Positions 10,700 through 22,223 of a DNA stretch of 64,000 bases are shown one piece after another. The notes beneath the pieces are model-generated. The model was given only the letters and a program-made list of their open reading frames with translations, made no database searches and had not been told where the DNA came from. The DNA is from Pachyseris speciosa (taxonomy: Eukaryota; Cnidaria; Anthozoa; Scleractinia; Pachyseridae). The DNA lies in the NCBI GenBank assembly GCA_016490735.1, contig JAEMWC010000107.1, forward strand, positions 165,001 through 229,000. Reading direction: 5' to 3'. Numbering within the stretch: position 1 is the first letter of the stretch; each line of letters opens with the position of its first letter. Made by a program: the position numbers and the translations under genes.

Positions 10700-12155
10700 C
10701 CGTTGTCGGTGTAGCTGCAGGAATAAGCACAACGTTGGGCAGAAAGCCCCAAGAAGTATGCCTTGGAAACTGTCCTGATGGTACGTCGGTGCTAGAATGG
10801 TACGCCCATATCAGGAAAATAGACATTCCTTCCTACACATTATATGCAAGATAAATAACAGAAGAAACAGGACAAGATTATAATTTAAATAACGATAAAG
10901 TGGAAATGCGGTTATAGTCATGACTTAACAGCAAATAAGGATAGGAAGGAATAAACACCCCATCATATATGATCTCACAATGCGTCTCACCTGAATAGCA
11001 GTATCGTTTTGCGTGTCGCTTGTGTTTCGTTTGCGATAAAACCTCAGCGTTGTTACACCATACTCTTCTCTATAATAAACTAAAACCCAGTCCTGCTGAG
11101 CGTCCTCTGGTGGTTGCATTCGCCCATTGGTGAAATAATCCTAAGTTTGAAAGGAGAAAGAGAGATAAGGCTCTACTAAATGACGTGAATATGCTCCGTG
11201 CTAAAAGGGAGTTGTAAAGTGGATTCTTGAGCGATCCGACATTCACGCTTTGGGGGGCTGTGCCTTCAGTTGTTGTGTATCGGACCCCTGGCGAACTGAT
11301 TTCCGTCAATGAATTATGACATTTAGCAAAGTAAACTAAATGATAACTTTCTTAAAAAGAAAGTATGCAAGTAACAATGCGGTTAGACCTGCAAACAAGT
11401 AATCTCATTTCTAAACAGCCTGGCCAGGAACTATCAATGTAACCAACAAAATAGTTCAGACCATACGATAAAAAAAAACCCCGTTAAGTTAGCCTTCTTT
11501 CGTTTGTTTAGTTGTTTGTTTCTTCTTTCCACAAGTATGCGCTGCTTTAGGTAATGCTTCATCAATGCCTTTGCTAGTCTCCGTCGCAGCCGTTTTTTGG
11601 AACATCCCAAAAAACGGCTGCGAAGGAGACCATGTCTTTGCAAAAATATGTCCATTACGCACGAAATCTAAGGCAGTCCAAGAAGAATATAATTTCATTT
11701 TTTTTTCTGAAGAAATAGTCTTAGTTCAAAGCTAGCAGAAACAACTGCGCAAATGACAGTTTGATGTTGAGGACAGTGTCAGCTTTTCCGCTACCATTTC
11801 TCAATAATGCGACGTCGCACTTCTGTCAGTCCGTGAATTAAAATGTTCTTAGTCTTCAATTAACACAAAAAAATAACCATGACATAGGCCATTTAAGCAA
11901 AATAGGCCCAATATAAGGCCAAAAGAGCCAAAGAGTTTACCCTTATGTATCCTGATCCATTGAAAACTCCTCCAACGGCTACATCGTATCCCGTCATGTT
12001 GGTTGGAGCTTGAGTTGCGACACCAAATCCAACCCAGCCTGTGGTTCTAACCTCCACCATGAAGTGTAGGGTGTCTGTGGCGCTAGTGAAATCCCAAGAC
12101 GCGTTGTAGTTGCCGTTGTCGAGAGAAACAAAGTTTGCAAAATGCACAGGAACCG
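10700..12155 (-). CDS. DOMON module M8 (three exons)
   Basis: Exon A 11941-12155 (215 bp, DF type with DFTSATDT), exon B 10991-11140 (150 bp, DYFTNGRMQPPEDAQQDW), exon C 10700-10832 (133 bp, starts EGMSIFLIWAYH, donor GTAAGT). All are intact and in phase. This module is the counterpart of M10 in the neighbouring ~6 kb unit, differing by scattered substitutions. The A-to-B intron again holds the near-perfect hairpin, at 11575-11632. Confidence 0.88.
11575..11632. repeat. Foldback hairpin, copy 3
   Basis: Same element in the M8 A-to-B intron, with both arms well kept; only the outermost bases and one internal pair differ from perfect complementarity. Confidence 0.82.
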
Positions 12156-12600
12156 CTGTTGATAAATAATTGCCATAAGTTGTTTGTCATGAGATATTGT
12201 TGATAATGGTGGTATAGTGTTACCATTACATTCACACGCCGTACATTTATAAGCTGTGGTACAAATTTCAGTAGGTTTGTCCCGAACTACAAAATGATTG
12301 CGTCACCTGGTGTTGGTGGTCCTCCAGGAATAAGCACGACGTTGGGCAGAATCCCCCAAGAAGTATGAAATGGAAACTGTCCGATGGCACGTCGGTGCCG
12401 GAATGGTACGCCCATATCAGGAAAATTGACATTCCTTGCTGCATATTATATGGAAGATAAATAACAAAAAACAAACAAAGAAACAAACAAAACAGGAGAA
12501 AATTCTCATTTACACAACGATAAAGCGGAACTGCGGTTATAGTCATGACTTATAAAAAAATTAAGGATAGGAAGGAATTAACATCCCATCATATTTGATC

Positions 12601-12994
12601 GGTTCAGTTGGTTGAAAGCGTGCCGAAGTCTGCTCTAAGAATCATTTTTCCAGATTGCTCTTATGAGTCGGCACTACTGATCTGCGGCTTGCCTACGCTG
12701 TTGGCGCGCCGTGATGAAGCTCGCAGGCATTTTATATCTAACATCAAGAAATCCGGTGTCTTTTCACACCTGCTGCCACAGTCCACGAATGTGGCTCATG
12801 GGTATGGACTGAGGTCTGGTTTTTTCCGTTCTGATTTCCGCATTGTCAGAACGGACCGCCTTAGTAGTTTCTCACAGTTATAATAGGGTTTAACTGTTTT
12901 TGCCTTCCGGGTCAAGTGTAATTATGCTTTTTTGTGAAGAATTGACCTACCTTGTAATTTAGTGTTATACGCTACCAAAGGGTTGAATAAACTG

Positions 12995-13034
<40 letters not shown>
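12601..13034 (+). mobile_element. 5-prime truncated LINE fragment with (ATT)n tail
   Basis: The plus-strand frame at 12608-12883 reads like the C-terminal end of a LINE ORF2 (VESVPKSALRIIFPDCSYES, LPTLLARRDEARRHF, then SHLLP). A ~110-bp 3-prime UTR and (ATT)n follow to 13034. The homologous introns of M9 and M5 lack it (CATGATCTCACGAC is continuous near 6470), so it is an insertion of ~435 bp in the M7 B-to-C intron. Confidence 0.75.
12990..13034 (+). repeat. (ATT)n microsatellite (LINE tail)
   Basis: About fifteen ATT units at the 3-prime end of the LINE fragment, stopping just before the exon B donor of M7. Confidence 0.9.
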
Positions 13035-13035
<1 letters not shown>

Positions 13036-14129
13036 CTCACGACTCATCTCACCTGGATAACAATATCGCTTTCCGGATCGCTTGTATTTCGCTTGCGATA
13101 AAACTTCAGCGTTGTTACACCGTTCTCTTCTCCAGAGTAAGATAAAGTCCAGTCCTGTTGAGAGTCCTCTGGCGGTTGCATTCGCCTAATGGTGAAATAA
13201 TCCTAACAGCGTAATGAGAAAGGGAGATAAGTCTCTGTTAACTGGCGTGACTATGAACATGGTGAAATGCCATAGCGTATTTAAGCAACATAGGCCCATT
13301 ATGATACCAAAAGAGCCAAAAAGTTTACCCTTATGTATCCTGATCCATTGAAAACTCCTCCAACAGCTACATCGTATCCCATCATGGTGGTCGGAGCTTG
13401 AGTTGCAACACCAAATCCAACCCAACCTGTAGTCCTAACCTCCAGCATGAAGTGTAAGGTGTCGGTGCTGCTATTGAAAGTCCAGGACGCGTTATAATTG
13501 CCGTTGTCAAGAGAAACAGAGTTTGCAGGGTTTACTGGCATTGTAGGGACTACTGAGGAACTGACTGTTGATAAATAATTAAAATAAAGATGTTAACAAT
13601 GTTAAGCGACAAAATGTTTTTTGTGTAATAAGCTGGAACTAGCCTGCACACGAGGCTTAAACGGGTGTATCATTTCATATGTAAATGTAATGTATTCCCC
13701 CGCAAGAGCCTCCACCTCGTGCTAGATCCAGTTCAATACCGGGAGTACGAAGATGGTGTATTCAGACAGTTCAAAACTGCGAAATGCACAATTTGTACAA
13801 ATACGTCCAAATGTCAACGGATTCTTCCGCTTGTTATGCCGTTGCCTTCGCGGTAGGTCGTTTGTAATATTTCGTGATTCAGGCCTTCTTCTGTGAGCGA
13901 CATTTTCGTTTATCATATCATGTTTATCATGTTCATGTTTCCCACCTTCTTTTTATCGCTTGCTATGTCCAGTCTCCGCGGCTCTTCTACATCTACCAGA
14001 AATCCTTGCGTGCATAACATCATAATCCAAACGGTCTATTCTATCCTTCTCCGTTCGCTTACAGGTTATCATACTTGTGGAAATGTTTTAAATAACTTGA
14101 GCCGCAATTGGAATTTCACCAACGTGTTG

Positions 14130-14657
14130 CATGGTTGACCAGTGACCTTCATTAACAGAAGATAAAAATTCTTTTTATTTTACGGGAATTCGGAAGAATA
14201 ATTTCAGGAATAATTGTTCATTTTAATCATACGTTGGCCTTTCAATAACATCACTGGAATGTCATTTTCTTTATTATAAAGTTTATTATGTCTTGGAAAA
14301 AACATCACAGAACGTCACTAACACTGTCGCGTTAACATTTGTTGAAAGTCATTACTGGCAAGGACATGTACACTCTATATAAACGCACACGTACTGTTTT
14401 GCCGTTTTAAGTATATACGACTGAATGCAGCATGCCCCCAAGACGAAAATGAATTAAGGCAAACGAAATCCGTAGATTGATTGTCAGAGCCATTGGGGAT
14501 TCCACAGAAGACTACCTATTGGTCGCTGGCCTTCTTTTATAAGCATCTCAAGGGAATGTAAATACCATACGACAGCAAAGTGTGCAGGGTGGTACAGATT
14601 CATGCATACATACGGGTCCGTAGTGGGTTGTCTTAAACTCGAACACGTGTATTTCAT
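14130..14657 (+). mobile_element. Long-inverted-repeat element, copy 3, left part
   Basis: Left arm and centre of the same element. The central frame is dead (stop after MPPRRK). It is broken at about 14657 by a ~7-kb insertion and resumes near 21620. Confidence 0.6.
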
Positions 14658-14788
14658 TTACAGCGGAGCTTCGGCGGCCAAAGGGGCCGCCAATCGGAGC
14701 ACCATACCTATAGAAACCCATCAACTGCTTATCTCATGGTAAAAATGGCTAGCAGTATTGCTCGTGGGCGCGTACGACGACGACGGAG

Positions 14789-14821
<33 letters not shown>

Positions 14822-16169
14822 CATAATAATCCAACATGGCGGCCATACTTCACCTTGCCCAGCTGACCAGCTAGTTTACAGCGTACGTCTTTGATACTGG
14901 ACATTTATCTTATAGCAAATTGACAGCTGTCAAAAGAAGGTTTCTGCTGACCAGTGTCACGTGACCATATCGCGGGCTCAAGTTAAGACCTCAACGAGGT
15001 CAGCTTTTTTTAAGTTGACCGATGACCAGGTACTGGTTTTTTATTGGATCGCAGGCTCAATCCAGGTTAACTTAACCAAAACGAGACATCCACACCGAAA
15101 CGAGGCTACATTTTCCACGCGCTTTCTGCATCTCGGAATTTCACATTCAGTTGGTTTTCTTTATTTTGACCAAAACTACTTCATCTCCTTTGAAGGTTGT
15201 CTTTTAATTTGCGTAAAGGCATAAAAATCAAGAACTCGTTCACAGATACCCGGAAGGTGGATTTTCAAGTCCTAAACTGAAAGGAAGAGCAAAATGATTT
15301 GTCTCAGGAAACGCTTAAAACTTGGTTTGACTTGCATAATCGACGGCCGGACTGTGTGGTTGAAAAACAAAATGATTCAACGCCTCAAGGGCTTTCACTT
15401 TACCGCGGCATCTCGCAGCTCACCAACAAAGTTCACTTAACAGTTCACCAGTATTAATGGGAGGAACGAGTAGCTCAAAGTTAGGGGAAAAGTTCTTTCT
15501 TTGGACAACCCTTTTGCTATTTTTCCAGATGCGTGTTTTGACTAAAGTGGATTAGTAGTTTCAAGTGGTACCAGCCTCTACAACACAGGTGACTGAATTA
15601 AATAAATTGAAGCTTAACATTTACTTTAATCGTTGTTACTTTTGTTCAGGAATGATATTTGTATTTTTTTCTCGACTGGATATAAATAACGATCATCTCT
15701 ACTTGTTTCGTACGCAAAGAAGTAGTTGAATTGTTTGTTTGTTTGTTTAGTTGTTTTGCTTATAAGCGAACGAATGTTTTTAACTCCGCTTGGCTGACTG
15801 TTTTCAGTGTTTTTCGACGTCGGTACCTCGACAGCCTTAAAAAAACTTTTGCCGTCATCTTATTGCACGTAATCGCAATGAGTCCTCGTAAAATTAAGCA
15901 TTAAGCGATGGATCAAACACTTCACCCAACATCGTGTTGGAAGAGCATGTTTGACCGTTCGGCCGCCTCTCTCAACTTTGCATTGAATGGCTTTCCATGT
16001 TTGATCAAGATCAAAGATTTTCATCCGATCATTTCGCTCTACGAACAAATTTTTGATCGTTTAGCCAACCCAACCAAAAAAGTGTACAGTCAGTAAAAGC
16101 AAACTAAATGAAGCACATAGCTTTAAATTTCAGCGATAACACGCAAAAGTCGTCCTGTGTACTCGCTTT
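14658..16169. other. Inserted non-coding segment left of the LINE
   Basis: Part of the ~7-kb block inserted into the long-inverted-repeat element. It opens with a GC-rich palindrome (GGCGGCC, spacer, GGCCGCC at 14673-14691). The rest is AT-rich, with (GTTT)n near 15737. I recognise no gene; open stretches such as 14961-15224 have no motif. Confidence 0.45.
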
Positions 16170-16304
16170 GTCTTGATTTAACAGCGGTGAGCGGCCAAGA
16201 TGATGCATAGCTTGCAGCTCCGTCTTGACTTCAACCTTTTTACCGTTTTCTTGTACTTATTTCTTTAGTTTTCTTTCTTTTGTCAAGTCCTAATTTTAAT
16301 CATC

Positions 16305-17070
16305 ATGCCGGCTAACTCTACTTCATCTTTGAAGAAGACGAAAATTGACGTTCTTTCTGACGAGATCAAGAATCTCAAAAATCAGTTAGATGAGTCAAGA
16401 ACAGCAGCAGCACAGACTGAGAAAGACCACCGATCTACCACAAACGAGCACGGCGATTTTCAGTCTGTCCAGACCCGTGCAAATGCAGAGCTCAAGCGGT
16501 TAAGCGCTCGTCTTGCCCAAGTGAGTGCGAAAGTCGATGAGGTACGGAAAGCGATTGATGCCATGGAACAGTATAGCTATCAATACAATATCAAGATTGT
16601 CGGAATGCCCGAGCTCAATAGCCAGGAAACGGCAATGGAGACGAGTGAATTGTGTGCTAAACTGTTTCATTGCCGAGATGAAGGCGGATATCACATTACA
16701 GGACATTGACATAGCGCATCGTGTGCCACTCAGAAGTGCAGGGAATCTGCCGAAGCCTATCATATGCAAGTTTACGAGGAGGTTAGCAAAGGAGACGGTA
16801 ATGGCTCGCCGGAAGGATGCCTGTAAATCAAATCCTGTTAACCTTGGTCTACCTGACCAGGTTTCTTTATCCTCTGTTAGGCTCCTCGACCACCTTACAC
16901 CCAAAATGCAGATTGTCTTCTCTGAAGCGAAGAAATTCAAATCTAATCATCGCTTTGAATTCTGCTGGGCCAAGAATTCATGTGTTTACCTTCGTAAAGA
17001 CCGGGACTCCCGCGTGTTGAAGATCAAGGATGTCGAGGATCTACGGAAACTTTGTACGATAAGTATATGA
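16305..17070 (+). pseudogene. LINE ORF1, frameshifted
   Basis: Starts at ATG 16305 (MPANSTSSLKKTK). Residues ~10-90 are rich in K, E, Q and heptad-like leucines (coiled coil likely). A nucleic-acid-binding part follows, with NIKIVGMPE and then QDIDIAHRVP and PIICKFTRRLAKE, typical of L1-type ORF1 proteins that act as RNA chaperones. A frameshift near 16665-16685 (after AKLFH) moves the second half to another frame. It ends 15 bp before ORF2. Confidence 0.72.
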
Positions 17071-17084
17071 AATCTATCTTATGA

Positions 17085-20000
17085 ATGTCGGCTAAAAACT
17101 CTAGTAACACAGCGAGACTGTTCCTCAAAGAACTCCCTTATTATGGTATAAACTTTATCCCGATCCATGGTCAATTTAACAATATTATACCTAGCTCCCT
17201 TCCAACTAAGAAATACCTCGAAACGCTAACTAGTTTTCACGATTTTGACCTATTTAGCCTAAATACAGATAGCAATATCAACCCCCTCTTTAACCTTCCT
17301 AATTTAAAAATACGAAGCCAATATTATTCTCCGCATAGTTTCCATGTAATGAAAAATAGCTTGAATGATACAAGAATTGGAATTCCTAAGTTTTCTTTAT
17401 TTCATAACAATGTTAGAAGCCTGAAACGAAATTTTGAAAGCTTAGAAACTCATCTTTTAAAGGAACTGGAGTATCACTTTAGTGTTATAGGAATAACAGA
17501 AACTAAAATTGCAAATTCTGATCTGCCAGAACAATTACCATCTCTGTCAGGGTATGAATTTGAATTCGTTCCGTCACCTCTTTCCGCTGGAGGTGTTGGT
17601 ATGTTTATTAGTGACAAATTTAAGTAAAAGATAATAAAGAAAACGTCAATCAACGCCTTCCAAGCTCTCTGGGTCGAATTTATCTTTGAAAAGAAAAGCA
17701 ATATTATCTGTGGAATAATCTACAGACAGCACAACTCTCCAGAGACCTTTCAGGCATATTTTGATCAAGCCCTTGAGAGATTTAGTCAGTCCGACAAGAC
17801 AGTTTACATAATGGGCGATTTCAACATAAACCTCCTCAATGCCGAAACATGCAATTTCACTAAAGAGTTTTTACTCACCTTACAAAGCTACTCCTTTATT
17901 CCGACGATTGATAAACCAACTAGACTATACAGCAGCTCGGCCACGCTAATTGACAATTTTTGTAAATAAAAATTCCGGGAAAATCACAAGTGGCAACATA
18001 ATCTCGGACATAAGCGAGCACTACTCTCAAATTTGTTTGACTGAATTCTCCTGTGAAACGAATCTCCCCAAAAAGACTATGGTGCGTGACTTCTCTAGGT
18101 TCTCAGAAGAGGATTTTAACTCTGAGCGCAAGTCGATTGGGAATCGATTCTTGCAAGAACACAAGGAAATATTGATATCGCTTTTTCAAAACTTTACAAC
18201 AAACTTAACAAACTAGTAAATAAACATGCTCCGCTTAAACCTTTATCAAAACGTAAATTCAAGCAATACTCGAAACCTTGGATTACTAAAGGGTTACTCA
18301 AATCTATAAAGATTAAGAACACTCTATTCGCCTCAGGGGATATCGACAAATACAAATTCTATAGAAACAAAATTACAACCCTAACTCGACACAGTAAGAA
18401 GCTTTATTACCACACATATTTTACACAACATATGAAGATCTATGAACGATATGAAGAAAACATGGACTGGAATCAACGAGGTAATGAACCGCAACAAAAG
18501 AAAGTCTAAACCCATTGTTGGCCTTAAACGACTGAATGGGATTGGAGTGACGCGTAACCCAGCGGAACTTCCGAATGTCTAAATGATTTCTTTTCTTAAG
18601 GTTGGCCAAAAATTAGTGGCAAATGTACCAGATAGTAATTGTCACTATAACGAATACTTAACAAACAGTGATTTCACCCATTCCTTTTTCTTTGAACCGG
18701 TCATTTCGTCAGACATTGAACTAGAAATCTCGCACCTACCATCAAACAAGGCTTATGGGATATATTCGTACCCTATTCGCGTTCTGAAATGTGCAAAGAG
18801 CATACTCTCTTCACCCTTAGCTGAGCTCATCAACCTCTCTGTTCAAGCTGGAAAATATCCTTCCAAGTTAAAACATGCAAAAATTATCCTAGTATACAAA
18901 GGCGACGATGAGACAGACCCCAGCAACTACCGTCCTATTTCGCTTCACTCCGTCTTTAATAGAATTTTTGAAAAAAATATGTATTGTCGATTGAAATCAT
19001 ACATCGAAGATAATGAACTTTTATATAAGGCCAAGTATGGCTTTAGAGAAAAATTTCTATTCAGCATGCAATTTTGGACATCGTGAATACGATACAAACA
19101 AATATGGACAAGAAAATTTTTACATGTGGCATTTTTCTCGACTTGAAGAAAGCGTTTGATACTGTCAATCATACTATTTTACTCGATAAATTGCGCCATT
19201 ATGGGATCAGAGGTATTGTACACGAGTGGTTCTCGTCGTATTTGGCTAACCGAACACAAACAACGCATATTGACAATGACCATATTTCATCCAAGAAGAA
19301 CTCGGTAACTGGAGTCCGACAAGGGTCTGTTTTAGGCCCCCTACTTTTCTTGATTTATATCAATGATATTTATCTTTGTAGCAATAAACTTGGCTTTTAT
19401 CTGTTTGCTAATGACACAAACCTGTTATATGACGAGGAATTGAAATCCCTGGAAACCGTAGTAAATAATGAGCTAGAAAATGTTTGTTATTGGCTAAATG
19501 CTAATAAACTAACCATTAATGCGAAGAAATAAAATTTTGTCATCTTTAGGCCAGCACAAAAAAGAATTAATCATCAACCATGTATCACAATTCCGGAAAA
19601 TAACAACAATGGATTCGCGGTTCTTGAATGCCGGTAAAGATTATGTAAAATTCTTGGGAGTGCTAATTGACAAGAACTTAACCTGGAGGCCTCACATTAA
19701 TTGATCATATTGCTTCGAAGATTAGCAAAATAGTCGGCATAGTTGCCAGGCTGAGGCATCATGTACCTTTAAATACCCTTCTTCAAATTTACCGATCGCT
19801 GATATTTCCCTACACGCTTTACGGTATACCTGTTTGGGGTCAGGCAGCACAGTGTGATCTAAAAAAGATTCTTACCCTACAAAAGCGTGCCCTCCGTCTG
19901 ATTTCCTTTTCCAATAAAAGATCTCATGCCATCCCTCTTTTTATTGCTTCGAACATCCTACCTGTTAATATGCTCTACTTTGAAACGGTTTCCACCATAA

Positions 20001-20329
20001 TGCATGATGTTTCTACTAGTTCTACACCTCGGAATATTCGTGAACTTTTTATTCATTCATCTGACGTTCATGCATATAATACGCGTTTCTCTTCCGCAGA
20101 TAATTTTTATGTACAAAAATTTAGATTGCATGTGAAACTCAAGTCTTTCTCTGCGTTTGGTACAAGGTTATGGAACTGTCTACACCCCGTCTGGCGTAAG
20201 CTCACGAAAAGAGCATTTAAAAGAAAAATTCATAAGTTGCTTTTAACTGCACTTGGGATTGAGGACTATTATGTTGACGCCCATTCTCTAATATTGAAAC
20301 TCAACACCAGTAATTATTGTGCCTTATAG
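17085..20329 (+). pseudogene. LINE ORF2 (endonuclease and reverse transcriptase), inactivated
   Basis: Endonuclease motifs: NVRSLKRNFE, GITETKI, YIMGDFNINLL and LIDN. RT motifs: IILVYKGDDETDPSNYRPIS, GIFLDLKKAFDTVNH, GVRQGSVLGPLLF and LFANDTNLLYD. A C-terminal part contains AYNTRFS and LWNCLHP. The A-D-D metal-binding motif reads A-N-D (codon 19410-19412). An in-frame stop lies at 17625-17627, a 2-nt deletion near 17957, and further shifts near 18216, 18580, 19080, 19525 and 19705. Confidence 0.75.
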
Positions 20330-20612
20330 CTATATACGTCGCTTACAGACGTATACCACAATTCTCCCTTTTCTACTTTCCAGTCTGCTTTGCTTGTACT
20401 ATTTCTTTCTTTCTTTTCTTTAACTTGTAACTACATGAAAATTGTCTCTGCCAGTTAGCGTACTGTACTAAATCAGTTAGCGTAATGTAGTAATCTAATC
20501 CATATCTCATAGTAATATTGTAATAGTTTAGTGACTTTTTTTTATTTTACTTACTTACTTATTTATTTATTTTATTTTATTATTATTATTTTTTAATTCC
20601 TTATATATAAAT

Positions 20613-20655
20613 GACTGATCCGCCTAGATTAGCCAGTGCTATTTACGGATCAGTC
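20613..20655 (+). other. 3-prime UTR stem-loop of the CR1/L2-like LINE
   Basis: A perfect 10-bp stem (GACTGATCCG with CGGATCAGTC) closes a 23-nt loop containing CCTAGATTAGC and GCTATTT. The same loop words, on different stem sequences, occur in the minus-strand LINEs at 44472-44510 and 60949-60987. It is probably the RNA structure bound by the element's reverse transcriptase at the start of target-primed synthesis. Confidence 0.65.
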
Positions 20656-20688
20656 GCGTTTGTAAATGTGTTGAAATCTTAATTAAAG

Positions 20689-20721
<33 letters not shown>
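20689..20721 (+). repeat. (TCAA)n tail of the LINE
   Basis: Eight TCAA units directly after AATTAAAGA, the 3-prime tail of the element. Confidence 0.88.
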
Positions 20722-20889
20722 CAAGACATGACCCCAAAATCAATATGGCGGAAAAGTTGGTTGATGTTATTGTGAAATTAAGACAACGTGGTATCTTGGT
20801 AACAATATACTGTAAAAAAAGGTTTCTCGCCGGCAGACACGTCTGCTAGCAGAGGGAAATTGTTTGAAGGCCAGTCACCCAACGTTTTG

Positions 20890-21516
20890 TTTGTCAATCA
20901 CAATATTCAGGAAAATGTTTGATATTTTAGTCAAAATTGCATAGCAATTTTTATTAACTTACTACGAGATATGTTTGTCACTTGTCTAATTTCTCCACCT
21001 TCTCTAAAGAAACCTACCGACCCACGCATCGCAATTTGTTTTCTTTTAATTTGTTTTGTTATTCTGTGGTTTGTGAATTGCGGGCAATTCCTGTTGACTG
21101 CTCTAAACGATCAGGTTCATACTCTACGGACCGTTATTGCAAAATTTAAAATTGCTTTGTACTTTTTGGAACTTACTGCGAGAACAGTATCTTTTGCTGG
21201 TCCACCTTCGCCAAGTTGTTTTCGAAGAAACGTTCGCATCCTAATTTGTTTCCTTGCAATTTTTTGCTGTTTTGTGGTTTTCGAACTTCGGCCAATTCTT
21301 GTTGACTGCTCTAAACTATCAGCTAGGTTGGTACTCCTCTTTCCATGGACATTGATTATGACAAAATTGCTTAGTAATTTTTCAAGCTTACTAGAAGCTT
21401 ACTTGTCTATTTTCTTCACTTCAAAGAATATTCGTCGTCGTGTATTGTTTATTTGTACTGTTTTAATGTTTTGAGGTTTATGAACCGCGTTCAAATCCTG
21501 TTGACTAATCTAAACA
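20890..21516 (+). repeat. Diverged ~200-bp tandem repeat, about three units
   Basis: The word CTGTTGACTGCTCTAAAC recurs, with changes, at 21091, about 21298 and 21497, each preceded by a TGTTTTG(G)GGTTT-like stretch and spaced ~200 bp apart. The open frame through it (20971-21474) is hydrophobic because of the T-rich repeat and does not look like a gene. Confidence 0.5.
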
Positions 21517-21619
21517 CAAAATATTGGCGCAAGGAAAGCCATGCGAAGTTGCTCAATACCAGTAAAGATAGAGAAACAATAATAACCGTGGACCTCCACT
21601 TTTAGGCTTGGCTAAATCT

Positions 21620-21734
21620 ATATATTATATTATGGACGGTCATGCATGTGCCAGTAATGACTTTCATGTTATTGAATTACCGTAAAGTAAAATGAATTTC
21701 TATTTTATGTTAACGAAGGGCGAAAGGTGTCGTT
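21620..21734 (+). mobile_element. Long-inverted-repeat element, copy 3, right part
   Basis: Resumes with TATATTATATTATGGACGG, equivalent to 2907-2925 of copy 1, and runs to the right terminus GGCGAAAGGTGTCGTT. The arm is internally deleted. Confidence 0.55.
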
Positions 21735-21850
21735 AGTTTGCATGGCATAAGTTCTTGAGAGAAATGAGAGTTAGTCATTACTCTTCTCAGTCCGTAGTCC
21801 TTTTCGCTCTATCGGCTTCGCACAGCCCACCTCTTCACGACCTGAATATT

Positions 21851-21936
21851 GATCATCCAGGAGGCGTTATGGTTGCGACCGTTAAAAGTAAGAAAGTTTG
21901 CAAAACGCGTAGGCCTAAATGTCTGCGAAGGAGTGG
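21851..21936 (-). pseudogene. Relic of an FNGG-type DOMON exon A
   Basis: Third copy of the truncated exon. It reads TPSQTFRPTRFANFLTFNG then NHNASWMI with the NASW tryptophan retained, so this copy is the least decayed. Homology to exon A of M4 ends at the same point as in the other two relics, showing that the truncation came before amplification of the left-hand units. Confidence 0.7.
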
Positions 21937-22223
21937 CTGAAAAACAATTTTGCAATTTGTTATGTCAAGAGATACCGTCTAAGTGCGAGTTGATAGTATT
22001 GAGAGCGTTTTTGCAACAGACGTAACTGCGCGCAAACGTGCGACATGTCTGGGTTACGTAACACAAATCGCCTTGTTCTCCAAGATTCTCCGGTGTTTTT
22101 GTTTGGTTCTCTTAAGACCAACAGTCCATAAAATGTGTTTTCGATGTTGCTGCGGCTGCTGGGGGAGGGATGGGGAAATTGGCCTTGTTTTGCTATTATG
22201 GGATTTAGACAGTGTTCATTTCT

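Larger units (their letters stand above)
12307..13564 (-). pseudogene. DOMON module M7 (exons A, B, C); exon C frameshifted
   Basis: Exon A 13329-13564 (236 bp, TF type), exon B 13053-13202 (150 bp, intact: DYFTIRRMQPPEDSQQDW), exon C 12307-12438. Exon C is 132 bp: one T is missing at about 12382 (GTCCGATGG where sisters have GTCCTGATGG), so PSGQFPFHTSWG becomes an unrelated reading and the downstream phase is lost. The B-to-C intron also took a LINE 3-prime fragment (12601-13034) ending only ~18 bp from the exon B donor. Both point to relaxed constraint, unless the deletion is a sequencing error. Confidence 0.8.
16170..20721 (+). mobile_element. CR1/L2-like non-LTR retrotransposon, near full length, decayed
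   Basis: Two-ORF LINE: ORF1 at 16305-17070 and ORF2 with APE-type endonuclease and reverse transcriptase at 17085-20329. A 3-prime UTR with a 10-bp-stem hairpin (20613-20655) and a (TCAA)n tail (20689-20721) follow. A short tandem repeat in place of poly(A), and the VRQGSVLGPLLFLIYINDI type of RT motif, point to the CR1/L2 group within the Jockey-like LINEs. The 5-prime border is approximate. Multiple stops, frameshifts and a changed catalytic residue show it is inactive. Confidence 0.75.

Noticed and set aside
20971..21474. Hydrophobic 167-codon frame that looks like a membrane protein
   Set aside because: Hydrophobicity follows from the T-rich diverged tandem repeat; no homologue recognised and no start context or splice structure.
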